NCBI RefSeq assembly: GCF_003285015.1
Contig: NZ_QMFB01000007.1
Location: 280,011-344,010 of the forward strand
DNA from: Paenibacillus contaminans
GTDB taxonomy: Bacteria > Bacillota > Bacilli > Paenibacillales > NBRC-103111
Reading direction: 5' to 3'
DNA length: 64,000 nt
Made by a program: the position numbers and the translations under genes. Under the pieces are notes generated by a model that saw nothing but the letters and a program-made list of their open reading frames with translations, did not search any database and was not told the origin of the DNA. Shown piece after piece: positions 34,771 to 45,400 of this stretch (the stretch's first letter is position 1; each line of letters opens with the position of its first letter).

Positions 34771-36942
34771 ATGCCGAGCGATACGTTCGAATCTGATTCG
34801 GGTATGCAACAGGCGGGAAGTGAAAATAGAATTAGCCGGAGAAAACTAATTGCTTCCATCGGTATTGTAGGTGCAGCGACTGTGGCTTCAACCATGTTCG
34901 GACAAAAAAGTGTGTTCGGAAATGGTAATGGAAATACGGTAACGCAATCTGTTTACGGTTCGGGAGGCGGTTGGGCTGGTACCTGTTGCATCCCTATTAA
35001 ATTGGCCGATTTGAGAGCCAGTTCAGAACCGCTGTCCGACGATTTGTATTACATAACGGATGCCGGACAAGAAGGACCTTTTATTGGCGATGCGTCCGAT
35101 ACGGTTTCGACTGATAATACGGGAACGGTTGTCGTCTCGGCATCCGGCGTCCGATACAAGCGCATCATTGCTACGGATTTTGTGAATGTGAAATGGTTTG
35201 GCGCCAAGGGAGACGGGCTGACGGATGATACCGTGGTGGTTCAGAACGCCGATAATACGGCCGCAGCATTGTCCAAACGTTTATATTTTCCATCAGGAAC
35301 TTATATGACTTACGGATTATTGCTCCATACCTCGTGGTTCAGCTACGAAGGAGCAACAGTAAAAAATAATTCGCCGGGATCCAATAGATACAACTTTTTG
35401 AGAATAATCGGACAAAACGGCATCGAAATCACAGGATTGACGTTCGATGGAGCGGTAAGCCCGGATCCGGTGGCTTGGAGTAGCTCCAACTACGATTCTT
35501 TTACCGGTGCGCTTGCTTTTTTTGTATATAACAGCAGTAACATTCACCTGCAGCAGTGTGTATTCCAAAATAGCGTGATGGCGACGTTGAGGGTTGAAAG
35601 TTGTAATTCGGTTACGGTCGTCGATTGTACGATGAGAAAAGCCAGAGGAAATTTCGGTGACGCAGTTTACGTAGCAGGCAGCCGCAATGTCAAATTTGAC
35701 CGCTGCTTGGCCGAAGACTATACGCGCATCGGGTTCGTCTCTGAAAGTAAAAGTACCAATCTGTCTTACTCGCAATGTTATGCTCGTTTCGGACATGATC
35801 AGTCCAAGCTTTACGGAGGGGGCGAATATAATACTGGATTTTGGGCCGAAAATTCGGAGAACGTAACATATTCCCAATGCGTGGCCGAAAATAACACCCA
35901 AAGCGGCTTTATGGTATCGCCGGGGGCCAACCGACTTCAAGAATCGGCAGCGGCGGCTTTCGTGCTTGACTCTTGTATCGCTATCGATAATTTGTATGGG
36001 ATTATCGCATCCGATAGTTTGGCCAAGTGGTTTTCAGTCACATGCTCGGGTTGTTATGTCACGGGCTCCAGATTTGGAGTTGCCATAAATGCGTACCATC
36101 CGAACGATGTGGTGAGGCTGAATGAATGTTCGATCCAATTGCGCGTAAGCGAGCCCGGACAGCTGGCCGTGGGAATGATATGTTCCGGCAACGAATCTCA
36201 ATCAACGATTCAAATCAGTAATTGTACGTTCGATCATAGCGGAATGGATATGAATACATTCGCATCAAGTACATCCTCCTCCGGAGACATCGTTGTGTAC
36301 AATCAAGCCAAGTTTCATATGCATATCGACCGATGCACCTGCGTCGCCACTTCCGAGCCGCTTTATTTGAAAGCGCTTCAAGGTTCTCCATTATTGAAAG
36401 CAGCGAATAGTTTCTTGGCGATTCCGATGCTCTTTAATTTTCTGGGGGTTTATTTTGATAATTGTAAGTTTTCGGACAATAAACATATAGTTGGAGGGTC
36501 CTCTGCGACAACTGAGATTCAATTTCACAAATGTTCCGTTTTCGGAGGAATGAATCTCACGACAACCGGACGGATCCTTTTTGATGATGTAAGGTTTGCT
36601 TTATCAGGCACACAAACGATATTCATTGCGAGAACAGCCGGAAATAAAAATATACTACTGGAATTTGTTAATTGCCGCTTCGAAAAGAATATCGATACTT
36701 CCGATTATATTGTCCGCATTCAAGAAGAAGGTACAATAAAGCCGACTACGTTGTTCAAGGGTTGCGTTTTTTATAATGTAAATGATGTCATAACCTCGAC
36801 GAATACGTTTGTTTGGATTGTCCGGGCAGGAACAAATTATTATTACTCGGAGTGCTTTTCAGACGATACCGTGCAAAAACCTTTGAAAGTGAACACGTCG
36901 CTTACGATACCTTCCGGGAATGTGATGCTGGATCTCCATTAA
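34771..36942 (+). CDS. Tat-exported right-handed beta-helix protein (Pectate_lyase_3-like)
   Basis: 723 aa, ATG 34771, with AAGGAGGG upstream. A twin-arginine signal lies at residues 22-45 (S22-R23-R24-K25, then a hydrophobic stretch). The Pectate_lyase_3 entry motif is NVKWFGAKGDGLTDDT (about 147-162), then LYFPSGTYM. About 15 beta-helix turns follow, with Asn/Cys ladders (FDGAVSPD, LQQCVFQNS, VVDCTMRK, FDRCLAEDY). The family includes polysaccharide lyases, epimerases and GH28/55 enzymes; catalytic residues cannot be fixed by eye. Tat export suggests folding before secretion. It precedes the SLH/DUF4838 gene by 123 bases and shares a regulatory motif with it. Confidence 0.82.
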   Translation: MPSDTFESDSGMQQAGSENRISRRKLIASIGIVGAATVASTMFGQKSVFGNGNGNTVTQSVYGSGGGWAGTCCIPIKLADLRASSEPLSDDLYYITDAGQEGPFIGDASDTVSTDNTGTVVVSASGVRYKRIIATDFVNVKWFGAKGDGLTDDTVVVQNADNTAAALSKRLYFPSGTYMTYGLLLHTSWFSYEGATVKNNSPGSNRYNFLRIIGQNGIEITGLTFDGAVSPDPVAWSSSNYDSFTGALAFFVYNSSNIHLQQCVFQNSVMATLRVESCNSVTVVDCTMRKARGNFGDAVYVAGSRNVKFDRCLAEDYTRIGFVSESKSTNLSYSQCYARFGHDQSKLYGGGEYNTGFWAENSENVTYSQCVAENNTQSGFMVSPGANRLQESAAAAFVLDSCIAIDNLYGIIASDSLAKWFSVTCSGCYVTGSRFGVAINAYHPNDVVRLNECSIQLRVSEPGQLAVGMICSGNESQSTIQISNCTFDHSGMDMNTFASSTSSSGDIVVYNQAKFHMHIDRCTCVATSEPLYLKALQGSPLLKAANSFLAIPMLFNFLGVYFDNCKFSDNKHIVGGSSATTEIQFHKCSVFGGMNLTTTGRILFDDVRFALSGTQTIFIARTAGNKNILLEFVNCRFEKNIDTSDYIVRIQEEGTIKPTTLFKGCVFYNVNDVITSTNTFVWIVRAGTNYYYSECFSDDTVQKPLKVNTSLTIPSGNVMLDLH

Positions 36943-37001
36943 ATCATTCGATCTAGTTCGGTTCGTTTCGCTTGAAACAGTATTTTGAAGAGGAGGTGTA
37001 T

Positions 37002-37139
37002 ATGGAAGAAAGGGCAACTCGTTTTAATTTTGGGAAATCGATTACTATGAAACAGGAGGTTCAAGATGCAAAGAATTCGGTTTATCGGAACGAAGTTTAT
37101 TCTATTGCTTATTTTGAGTCTGATGCTGCCTTCATTTGA
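37002..37139 (+). CDS. Possible 45-codon leader ORF overlapping the next gene
   Basis: ATG 37002 has AGGAGGTG (36991-36998) ideally placed. The frame, different from that of the large gene, runs past the large gene's own ribosome site and start (37066) and stops at TGA 37137-37139. No homology is recognised. It may be a translational-coupling leader or an accidental frame. Confidence 0.35.
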   Translation: MEERATRFNFGKSITMKQEVQDAKNSVYRNEVYSIAYFESDAAFI

Positions 37140-40100
37140 ATCCGTTTTCAATCTGGGGTCTGTAGCGCTTGGTGCGGAAAATTCGGATTCCGGCAATTTG
37201 ACTGACATTAAAGGCCATTGGGCGGAAAAGCAACTGTCGGATTGGTCTACCCAGGGACATATTCAAGGGTATGCGGATGGTACGTTCCAACCGGACAACA
37301 TCATAACCCGTTTGGAGTTTATGGCATTTGTCAACCGATCATTCGGATTTACCGAGAAGGTCTCCATCCATTTTCGGGATCTGGCAGCTTCCAATTGGGC
37401 ATATGATGAAGTAGCCAAGGCAGTTGCTGCCGGTTATATTGAAGGATATGAAGACGGAACGATCGGTGCGGATCGTCCGATTAGCCGTCAGGAGGCGGCT
37501 ATCATGATTGCCAGGCTGATCCGGTTGGACGGTACGGTATATCGCGCCGCTGCCGGTCGATTTAGTGATGCAAGCGTCATTGCCGAATGGAGCAGGGAGG
37601 CCGTAGGGGCGGCGGCCAATGCCGGCTTATTGGAAGGTTATGAAGACGGTAAATTCAAACCGGAAGCGCCGATCACCCGTGCAGAGGCTGTCGTTATCCT
37701 AGACCGCGCAATTGTAGTAAGATATACGGCGACTTACAATCAAGAGGGAACATACGGACCGTCCGAAGGAGTCGAAACCGTGCGACGGGACGTTGTGGTA
37801 AACGCTGCCGGCGTTTCCTTGCGGAATATGCGAATAACCGGCAATCTGATTCTGGCTGAAGGAATCGGCGCAGGTGAAGTATTTCTGGAAAATGTGACGA
37901 TTGAAGGAACGACGACAGCAAAAAGCAATGGAGTCCAGTTAAATGTCGACGATGGATCGACGATTGTGTCTCTTTTGTTGGAGGCAGCGGCCAAAGTTCT
38001 AGGAAAAGGCCAGATCCGAAAAGCTGTCATAAACGAACAGGCGAAAGCTTCAACATTCGAGAAGAAACCGGATAAGGTAGAGGGAGCAGGTTCAACATCA
38101 CCTTCGCCAACGGCCAATGGCGGCAACGTTACCCCTTCTGCACCGACACCATCGAGTACGCCGACACAGACAGCAACACCTGCGCCATCGCAATCACCTG
38201 AACCTACTTCGTCAACTGGACCTACGGAATCACCTGAACCTACTTCGTCAACTGGACCTACGGAATCACCTGAACCTACTTCGTCAACTGGACCTACGGA
38301 ATCACCTGAACCTACTTCGTCATCTGGACCTACGGAATCGCCTGAACCTACTCAGTCGCCAGCACCTACTGCGAAACCTTTGGCCATCGTTTCGCAAGGA
38401 GAAGCCCATGCGGTCATAGTCAAGCCGGTGCAGAGCAGTACGGAAATAAACGAAGCGACAACGGCAGTTGCTGACTATATCGGTCGCGCGACAGGTGTAA
38501 CGCTTTCGGTATATGCGGTCGATCAGCTGGAAGGGTTGATGTTGGATCCTTCTACGGTCACGATACGGATTGGAGCCGGCTCCTACACCGAAGATCGGGA
38601 ATTGGCAGATGAAGTGGGAGCTATGCATCCTGACGGCTTTATCATCGTTCCCGATAACAATCAGTTGATCATTACAAGTCCGACGCTGGTCGGAACCCGT
38701 AACGGCGCATACGCCTTTTTGGAGAAATATGTAGGGGTTACATGGCTATTTCCGGGGGAAGAGTGGGTTGATGTTCCACAGCTGGACGAACTGCTTTTGC
38801 CCAAAGACCGTTGGAAAGACGAACCAACTGGATTCGCGTTAAAGCGCACGATGAATATGGGCAGCGAGTCGGTTTATGGCACGCTTCGTACAGAGTGGAA
38901 ACGCCAGAACCGGACGATTTCGGCATCGGATATCGCACTTGGCCATAATCTGTTTAATCTTTTCCCGGTTGCGAAATATGGAGATACGGCAAAGTATCCG
39001 AATTTTTATCCGGATAATAAGCCGCCTGCTGCTAGTGCAGACGGGGGATGGCAGCCGTGTTTCAGCAATCCGGCTACTATTACAGAAGCGGTATACAATA
39101 TAAAAGAGTTCTTCCGAAATAATCCGCAAGCAAGCTCTTACTCTCTTGCTGTTAACGATGTAGGGGGCTTTTGCGAAGGAAACCTTGCTCATCCTTTATA
39201 TCCGAACAAGGTCAATTCAGTCGGCCTGCAGGACATGTCGGACATTTATTACAAATGGGTGAATGAGGTTGCCGAAGGCGTGTTGGCGGACTATCCGGAC
39301 AAATGGTTTGGTGTTTATGCGTATCGGGAGGTTACGGATGCTCCTTCGTTTAAGGTGAACCCGCGTGTGATTCCTGTGATAACGAAGGATCGGTTAACCT
39401 GGGTTGACCCGGGAGTGGAAGCGCGAGGCAAAGCGCATATGGAAGCCTGGAGTGAAAAGGCGGAGCAATTGGGCTGGTATGATTACATGCTGAGCTATGT
39501 CTATCCGCTTCCGCGTGTTTATCCACATCTGGTAGAAGAGTTGTACTCGTATGCACAAGAGAATAATGTGCTCGTACACCACTGGGATATGCATCCTGTA
39601 CTTGGAGACGGCCCTCAGCCTTGGCTCATCGCCAAGCTCGGCTGGAGTATGGAGCAGAGAGCGGATACATTACTCGATCATTGGTATCAAGCAGCTGTAG
39701 GTCCGGAAGCGGCTCCGTACTTGAAACAGTATTATGATCTGTGGGAACAATTCTGGAGAACGAAGGCACCACAGTCATCCTGGTTCCAATCTTCCAAGGA
39801 TTACATCTACTTATCGATGAGAAATGATACGTATTTAGAGCTTGCCAAAGACGAGCTCATTCAAAGCCGCTCCTTGCTCGAAACGGTACTCGCCAAGGCT
39901 AAGACGACGCAGCAAAAAACAAGAGCGGAGCAATTGCTGGGACAATTAGAATATTACGAAGTTTCTGCGTTTTCTTATCCGCATCAGATCCAAAAGCCGA
40001 CTAGCGATAATGACGTGTTGGCCCTGTTGAACGATATGGAACAAACATTAGAAGAGCGATTAAAGCTGGTGAAGCGCCGGCCGGAACTCATTGCCGAATT

Positions 40101-41817
40101 TAACCAAAACCCGACGCTAAGATACCCTTCCGATCCGATTTCATACGGGGAAACTTGGACCGGTTGGAATGCAGATGAACTATGGCTTGTCAAACATTAC
40201 TTGGAGGAGCACGGTCCTTTGGATGAGAATAACGCGGTTATGCAACGCATTCACGCTTTCCAGAAGGATGCCTCCAAGCCGAAGCTCCGCGAATTTGCGA
40301 ACTTGCTGGATCGCACCGATATCGGGCAGTCTTTAGCAGTCGATACTTCATTCGAGGAGGCGGATATCCCTACTTGGAATAAATGGAGGCCGGATTATAC
40401 GGCCAACATCGAAGTTACGGATGAACAGTCGTTTAGCGGAACGCACAGTTTGCGTTTCACAAACGCCAAGCAAGCCGGTGTGTGGAAGTATGTGGATGTT
40501 CAGCCTGGATTATTGGCTTCCTCTGTAAAATTTTACACACCGGCAGGGACGACCAGCAAAGGTATCGTTCAAATCGTCATTGAACTCCATACCGGGAAGA
40601 ACAAATTGGTGTATTACTCCAAAGCGATGACATTAGCCGATCATGCCGGGCAATGGACGGAGATCAACTTCTTGGAAGAAATGCCAGCGCAAATTAACGG
40701 CCGCGATATTCAAAATATTCTAATCAACACGCAAATCAATAATGCGGAAGATGCCACCGTCTATTTGGATGACCTTGGCGTTTATCAAGCTCGAAACGGC
40801 GGCGCAGCAAATTTGATTGACGTTGTAAACGGTTATATCCTTGCAGGGGAGCTGACCGACGCCCAAGCTCAGCCGATGCTTGGATTACTCGAATCGGCCG
40901 ATCAAAAATATCAGCTGAATGAGATGGAACCCTATGTAGGACTTCTTGCTGATTTCATCATAGAAGCGGAGCAACTTCGGTCCGCTGGCGTATTAAGCGA
41001 AGCATACAGTCAGGTTCTCGTCGACGGCGCGTATGCGCTGATCAGAAAACAGCTTAATCTTCAGCTCTCCAGCGAAGAGATCAAGGTTACGCGTGCAGGG
41101 ACGTATAAGGTTCCCGTAACGATCAAAAATAATGGTTCCGTCCCTCTGAATGTTGAGCTTTCCGGTACGGGAGCGAATGGGATTCAACTCCAGTTTGCCA
41201 GCCCGGTTACGATTCCTGCCAACCAGTCGTTGACGGTAGAAGGAACATTAACCGTCCCTGTGGAATTGGGAGAAGGCGACTACTCCGTGGATATTCGTTT
41301 GGGAATGGGCGGCAAGGATGCGCTGCATACAAGATTCAATGTAGCGTATTACGACAACTTGCTGAATAATCCCAGCTTCGAAAAGGCGAGTACGACGAAT
41401 CCCTTACTTCCAAGCGACTGGTCCTCGGCAAAATTTGAGCGATCGAATGAGCAGGCGCATAGCGGAAGCTATGCAGTCAAAGTGTTGCCTGATCCGCAGA
41501 ATCCGGGGTTAGTAATAACAGGCCGTTCACACGATGTTGCGGTTACTCCCGGAGCTAAATATCGTTTGAGCGGGTGGGTGTACAGTGAAAATAGCAACGC
41601 CAGATTTGGCTTGCGCCAAACGAATCAGGCGGGTGCATCCTTGAGTTATAGCTATGCGCCGATCAGCACCTCCGGTCCGGGCTGGCAGTACTTTGAAGTA
41701 CAGCTTGTCCCCCGAGCCGATGCAACGATTCTCCAGGTTTATTTGAGATTAGAGGCAAACGCTGGAGCACCTGTATGGTTCGACGACATGAAGCTTGAAA
41801 TCATTCCAACGCCGTAG
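37066..41817 (+). CDS. SLH-anchored DUF4838 glycoside-hydrolase-like protein
   Basis: 1583 aa, ATG 37066 after CAGGAGGT. After the signal peptide (about 1-36), three SLH domains lie at the N-terminus (44-215). Then comes a small beta-solenoid (about 225-340; VSLRNMRITGNLIL, VFLENVTIEG) and a Ser/Thr/Pro linker with a 12-residue repeat. An alpha-glucuronidase-like N-domain follows (about 445-590, TTAVADYIGRATGVTLSVY), then the DUF4838 barrel (about 600-900) with WYDYMLSYVYPLPRVYPHL and HHWDMHPVLGDGPQPWLIAKL. Two CBM4/9-like sandwiches and an Ig-like domain complete it. The fold group includes GH67 and GH20-like enzymes. Substrate and catalytic acids are not established. Confidence 0.8.
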   Translation: MQRIRFIGTKFILLLILSLMLPSFESVFNLGSVALGAENSDSGNLTDIKGHWAEKQLSDWSTQGHIQGYADGTFQPDNIITRLEFMAFVNRSFGFTEKVSIHFRDLAASNWAYDEVAKAVAAGYIEGYEDGTIGADRPISRQEAAIMIARLIRLDGTVYRAAAGRFSDASVIAEWSREAVGAAANAGLLEGYEDGKFKPEAPITRAEAVVILDRAIVVRYTATYNQEGTYGPSEGVETVRRDVVVNAAGVSLRNMRITGNLILAEGIGAGEVFLENVTIEGTTTAKSNGVQLNVDDGSTIVSLLLEAAAKVLGKGQIRKAVINEQAKASTFEKKPDKVEGAGSTSPSPTANGGNVTPSAPTPSSTPTQTATPAPSQSPEPTSSTGPTESPEPTSSTGPTESPEPTSSTGPTESPEPTSSSGPTESPEPTQSPAPTAKPLAIVSQGEAHAVIVKPVQSSTEINEATTAVADYIGRATGVTLSVYAVDQLEGLMLDPSTVTIRIGAGSYTEDRELADEVGAMHPDGFIIVPDNNQLIITSPTLVGTRNGAYAFLEKYVGVTWLFPGEEWVDVPQLDELLLPKDRWKDEPTGFALKRTMNMGSESVYGTLRTEWKRQNRTISASDIALGHNLFNLFPVAKYGDTAKYPNFYPDNKPPAASADGGWQPCFSNPATITEAVYNIKEFFRNNPQASSYSLAVNDVGGFCEGNLAHPLYPNKVNSVGLQDMSDIYYKWVNEVAEGVLADYPDKWFGVYAYREVTDAPSFKVNPRVIPVITKDRLTWVDPGVEARGKAHMEAWSEKAEQLGWYDYMLSYVYPLPRVYPHLVEELYSYAQENNVLVHHWDMHPVLGDGPQPWLIAKLGWSMEQRADTLLDHWYQAAVGPEAAPYLKQYYDLWEQFWRTKAPQSSWFQSSKDYIYLSMRNDTYLELAKDELIQSRSLLETVLAKAKTTQQKTRAEQLLGQLEYYEVSAFSYPHQIQKPTSDNDVLALLNDMEQTLEERLKLVKRRPELIAEFNQNPTLRYPSDPISYGETWTGWNADELWLVKHYLEEHGPLDENNAVMQRIHAFQKDASKPKLREFANLLDRTDIGQSLAVDTSFEEADIPTWNKWRPDYTANIEVTDEQSFSGTHSLRFTNAKQAGVWKYVDVQPGLLASSVKFYTPAGTTSKGIVQIVIELHTGKNKLVYYSKAMTLADHAGQWTEINFLEEMPAQINGRDIQNILINTQINNAEDATVYLDDLGVYQARNGGAANLIDVVNGYILAGELTDAQAQPMLGLLESADQKYQLNEMEPYVGLLADFIIEAEQLRSAGVLSEAYSQVLVDGAYALIRKQLNLQLSSEEIKVTRAGTYKVPVTIKNNGSVPLNVELSGTGANGIQLQFASPVTIPANQSLTVEGTLTVPVELGEGDYSVDIRLGMGGKDALHTRFNVAYYDNLLNNPSFEKASTTNPLLPSDWSSAKFERSNEQAHSGSYAVKVLPDPQNPGLVITGRSHDVAVTPGAKYRLSGWVYSENSNARFGLRQTNQAGASLSYSYAPISTSGPGWQYFEVQLVPRADATILQVYLRLEANAGAPVWFDDMKLEIIPTP
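38197..38340 (+). repeat. 36-bp coding tandem repeat (linker)
   Basis: Four nearly exact copies of a 36-base unit encode PEPTSSTGPTES; a degenerate fifth copy follows. It forms the stalk between the wall-binding and catalytic parts of the DUF4838 protein. Copies 1-3 are identical, so unit number is likely to vary between strains. Confidence 0.95.
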
Positions 41818-41821
41818 TGAA

Positions 41822-41862
41822 AAAACGCGTATATCCTTTTGTTGGGGATATGCGCGTTTTTA
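41822..41862 (+). terminator. Rho-independent terminator
   Basis: AAAACGCGTATATCC pairs with GGATATGCGCGTTTT (one G-T pair), followed by T residues; begins five bases after the stop codon of the DUF4838 gene. Confidence 0.9.
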
Positions 41863-41887
41863 TTCGTTTGATTTGCTCGGGATGTAG

Positions 41888-42032
41888 CTGTCGGACGACA
41901 AGAACATAGCCCGATTCAACCCCGCATAACTTGCGGGTTTTTGATTTTATAGGGTCAGGTTCTTGTCGCGAACGAACGACAAGAACTTGACCTTTTTGTC
42001 GAAGTAAAGTGGCGTTCAGCTTCACCGGGCAG
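41888..42032. repeat. Dispersed stem-loop repeat, copy C
   Basis: Near full length: GTCGGACGACAAGAACATAG start, hairpin 1 CCCGCATAACTTGCGGG with T run, the 16-bp hairpin 2 (one mismatch), then GAAGTAAAGTGGCG tail and CGGGCAG end. The rest of the gap to 42429 contains no supported gene; a frame at 42140-42409 lacks a ribosome site. Confidence 0.85.
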
Positions 42033-42429
42033 GATGGTTTAAGGAGCATTCCTTTTCCCATATTCGAACAAATTGAACATGTAAAAATAGAGGTAGCATA
42101 GTTTTTGTAAAATGTCTTTATTTTGATGTTCAAAGAAAGGTGAAAAAATTAACATTACTAGAAAGAGACCTAGTAACACCTGGAAATGACGGTATTGTAT
42201 TTAATAATGGTGCTGTGTTTGAAGTTTCGAACTGCGGAATCGGAAAGCGGTGCTTAGCCTTGATTCACCGTAGAAGGCCAAATGTCCACATTTGTATATG
42301 GAATGTAAACACATGTATATCGATGCTTCATTGCCCTCTACTTATAATGAAGTTGCCGCAGCAAATAGCATGGAAGGTCATGCGGGTTGCTTGTGGTAAT
42401 TTGTGCTAATTACTACGGGAGGGATATTC

Positions 42430-45400
42430 GTGGGTTTACGGCAGAGGGTTATTTTTTTAGTCATATTTGTTGCCGCTTTCATAATGGTGACGACCCCTTC
42501 GGAGAGGTCCAATGCCGCAACAGGGAATATGGCTCTAGGGAAGACGGCTTATTCGTCGTCGAACGAAGTGGATTTTTTCGGACCTGAGAAAGCGGTCGAT
42601 GGGGGCAATCGGGATGCAAGCCGCTGGTCTTCAGAAAGAACGGATAACCAGTGGTTCTACGTTGATCTGGGCGAGCCTGTAGAAATCGGAAGAGTCATCA
42701 TCAACTGGCAGACGCCGGCGGAACAATATCAAGTTCTCGTGTCTGACGATGCGGTAACCTGGAGGAACGTATTCGCGGACAACCGTGTGCTCGTCGCCCG
42801 CGGACCAGTCGAGGATACGATCGATTTCGAGCCGACACTGGCGCAATACGTCAAGTTTCAAGGAGTAACGAGACGTCCAGTTGAGGGTATCTATTACGGA
42901 TACTCCTTCTGGGAATTCGAGGTATACAAAGGCAAACCATTGTTGCCGCCTATGATGGACGCGGTCAAAAACAGCATCGGCGTCTCCGAAGGAGACACTC
43001 AGCTGAACCTGCCCGCTGTACCGGATGGTTATACGCTGTCGTTGGTGAACACAGACAGCTTGCCGGTGATCGATGCGCAGGGCACGATCCAAGCGCCGCT
43101 AGTCGATACTCAGGTTCAGCTGCTGCTGCAAATCCAGAGCGACAGCGATCCGACATATCTCTTAACGGATAATGCGCTAGTCACCGTACCCGGTCTCTAC
43201 AAGCAGACGAGCGATCGGAACCAGGAGCCGCGCGTCATTCCTTCTTTGCGTGAGTGGCTTGGCGCAACAGGCGAGTTCCGCTTGACGGACAAGTCGAAAA
43301 TCGTCATTCGCGCAGATGATGAAGCGGCTATGCGGGGGACGGCTGACATTTTGCAGCAGGACTTGCTTGATTTAACGAAGCTGCCGCTGACAGTAACGGT
43401 TGGCTCACCTCAAGCAGGGGACATCTACTTGGTGCTGGATGCTGCGCAAGCACTGTTGGGGACTGAGGGGTATGAGCTGAATATCGGCGAATATGTTTCC
43501 GTCGCTGGTTCCGATCAGACGGGCGTCATGTTCGGTACGAGAACGATCTTGCAGCTGCTTGGCCACGCTGCCGATCATAAGACGATGCCCAAGGGGCAAT
43601 CGCGCGATTATCCGAAATACGCGGATCGAGGCTTTATGCTCGATGTGGGCCGCAAGTTTTATACGATCGAGTTTTTGCGGGACTATGTCAAACTGATGTC
43701 CTACTATAAGATGAACCGGTTCCAGATTCACTTGAACGATGATGTCGGCGATGTCGGTTACTTCCGTCTGGAGAGCGAGAAATTTCCGGGAGTGACGAGC
43801 AAGGACGGCTATTATACGAAGCAGCAATTCAGAGACCTGCAGTTGCTTGGGATGGAATACGGCGTAAACGTCGTGCCGGAAATTGATACGCCGGGCCACT
43901 CCGGCGCGTTCATCGCCTACGATTCTCGATTGGGCAGCAACAATCAGCTGGATATCAATCGTCCAGAGACGCTCGACTTCATTAAAGCACTCTTTGACGA
44001 GTATCTCGACGGCAGCAATCCGACCTTCGTCGGCCCGGATGTGCACGTCGGCACGGATGAATATTTAGGCGACGACAAGGAGGCGTTCCGCAGGTACGTG
44101 GATATGCTCCTTAACCACATTAACAGCAAAGGCAAACGCGCCCGTCTATGGGGCAGTCTGTCCGCATACGACGGCACGACGCCGGTCAGTAACGATGCGA
44201 CGATGGACATCTGGTATGAGCCGTACGGAAGCGCTCAGCAGGCCATGGAGCTCGGCTACGATATTATCAATACCAATACGAATTTGCTCTACATCGTTCC
44301 GCAGCTGTACCGCAGCTATTTGAATTACGATTTTATTTACAACGAGTGGGAGCCTAACGATTGGCTGGAGACGAAGCTTCCTTATGCGCATCCGCAGGTC
44401 AAAGGCGGCATGTTCGCGCTCTGGAACGATGTGTCCGTAGAGAAAGGCGTATCCATGGCGGACTCGCATCAGCGGATCTTGCCTTCCATGCAAGTGCTGG
44501 CGGAAAAGCTGTGGAGAGGCAACCGCATCGATCGGAACTTCGCAAGCTTCCAGGCGGATGCCGCAAGGTACGTGGACCCGCCGGGTGTTCATCAGTCACA
44601 CAAGCTTCAAATCGACAATGAGCGGCATCTCGTACTGGATTATACCTTCGACGAAGGCTTCGCGGACCGTTCGGGGAACGGCTTTGACGGCAACGAGGTA
44701 AACGCAGGCACAGAGAAGGGAATCTTCGGTCAAGCCGTGAGGCTAAACGGCGGGGCTAGCTACGTGGAAACGTCGCTTCGCACGCTTGGTTTCGGCTGGA
44801 CGATGTCCATGTGGATCAAACCGGACGCTGACAACCCGCAAGGAGTTGTGCTGCTGGAATCTCTGGACGGACAGCTGAAATACAACATAGGGGGCAGCGG
44901 CAAAATCGCCGTCACAAAAGAAAATTACATCAGCGAATTCAATTATAAGCTGGCGACCGATCGCTGGACCCATGTCATTATGATCGGCGACGATACCGGG
45001 ACCTCCATCTTCATTAACGGCAGTGAATATACGGCTACTCTCAAAGACGGCTCCAAGCTGGAAACATTCGTTCTGCCGGTAGCCAAAATCGGCAGCGAAA
45101 CGAATGCTTTTAAAGGCTTGATTGACGAACTCATCGTAAGGAACACCTACTTGGACCTGCATGGAAATCTGGCTTTGCATAAGCAAGCCGAATCCTCGCA
45201 ACCGGAATCCTCGTCCTACACTGCGGATAAAGCGGTGGACGGCAGAGGGGATACCAGATGGTCCAGCGATTGGGTGGACGATACCTGGTTCATGGTGGAT
45301 CTAGGTGAAGTGAAGAACATTGATGCTGTATCTATTTTGTGGCAAACGGCTTATGGTTCGAAGTACCGCATTCTTGTGTCCGAGGACAAGGAGAACTGGA

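Noticed and set aside
38197..38340. Four 36-bp direct repeats resembling a short CRISPR array
   Set aside because: The units abut without spacers and stay in frame inside the DUF4838 gene, encoding a Pro/Thr/Ser stalk.
42140..42409. Possible 89-codon gene upstream of the GH20 gene
   Set aside because: It has no ribosome site, an unlikely Cys/His-rich composition and no recognisable pattern; the region more likely holds the promoter.
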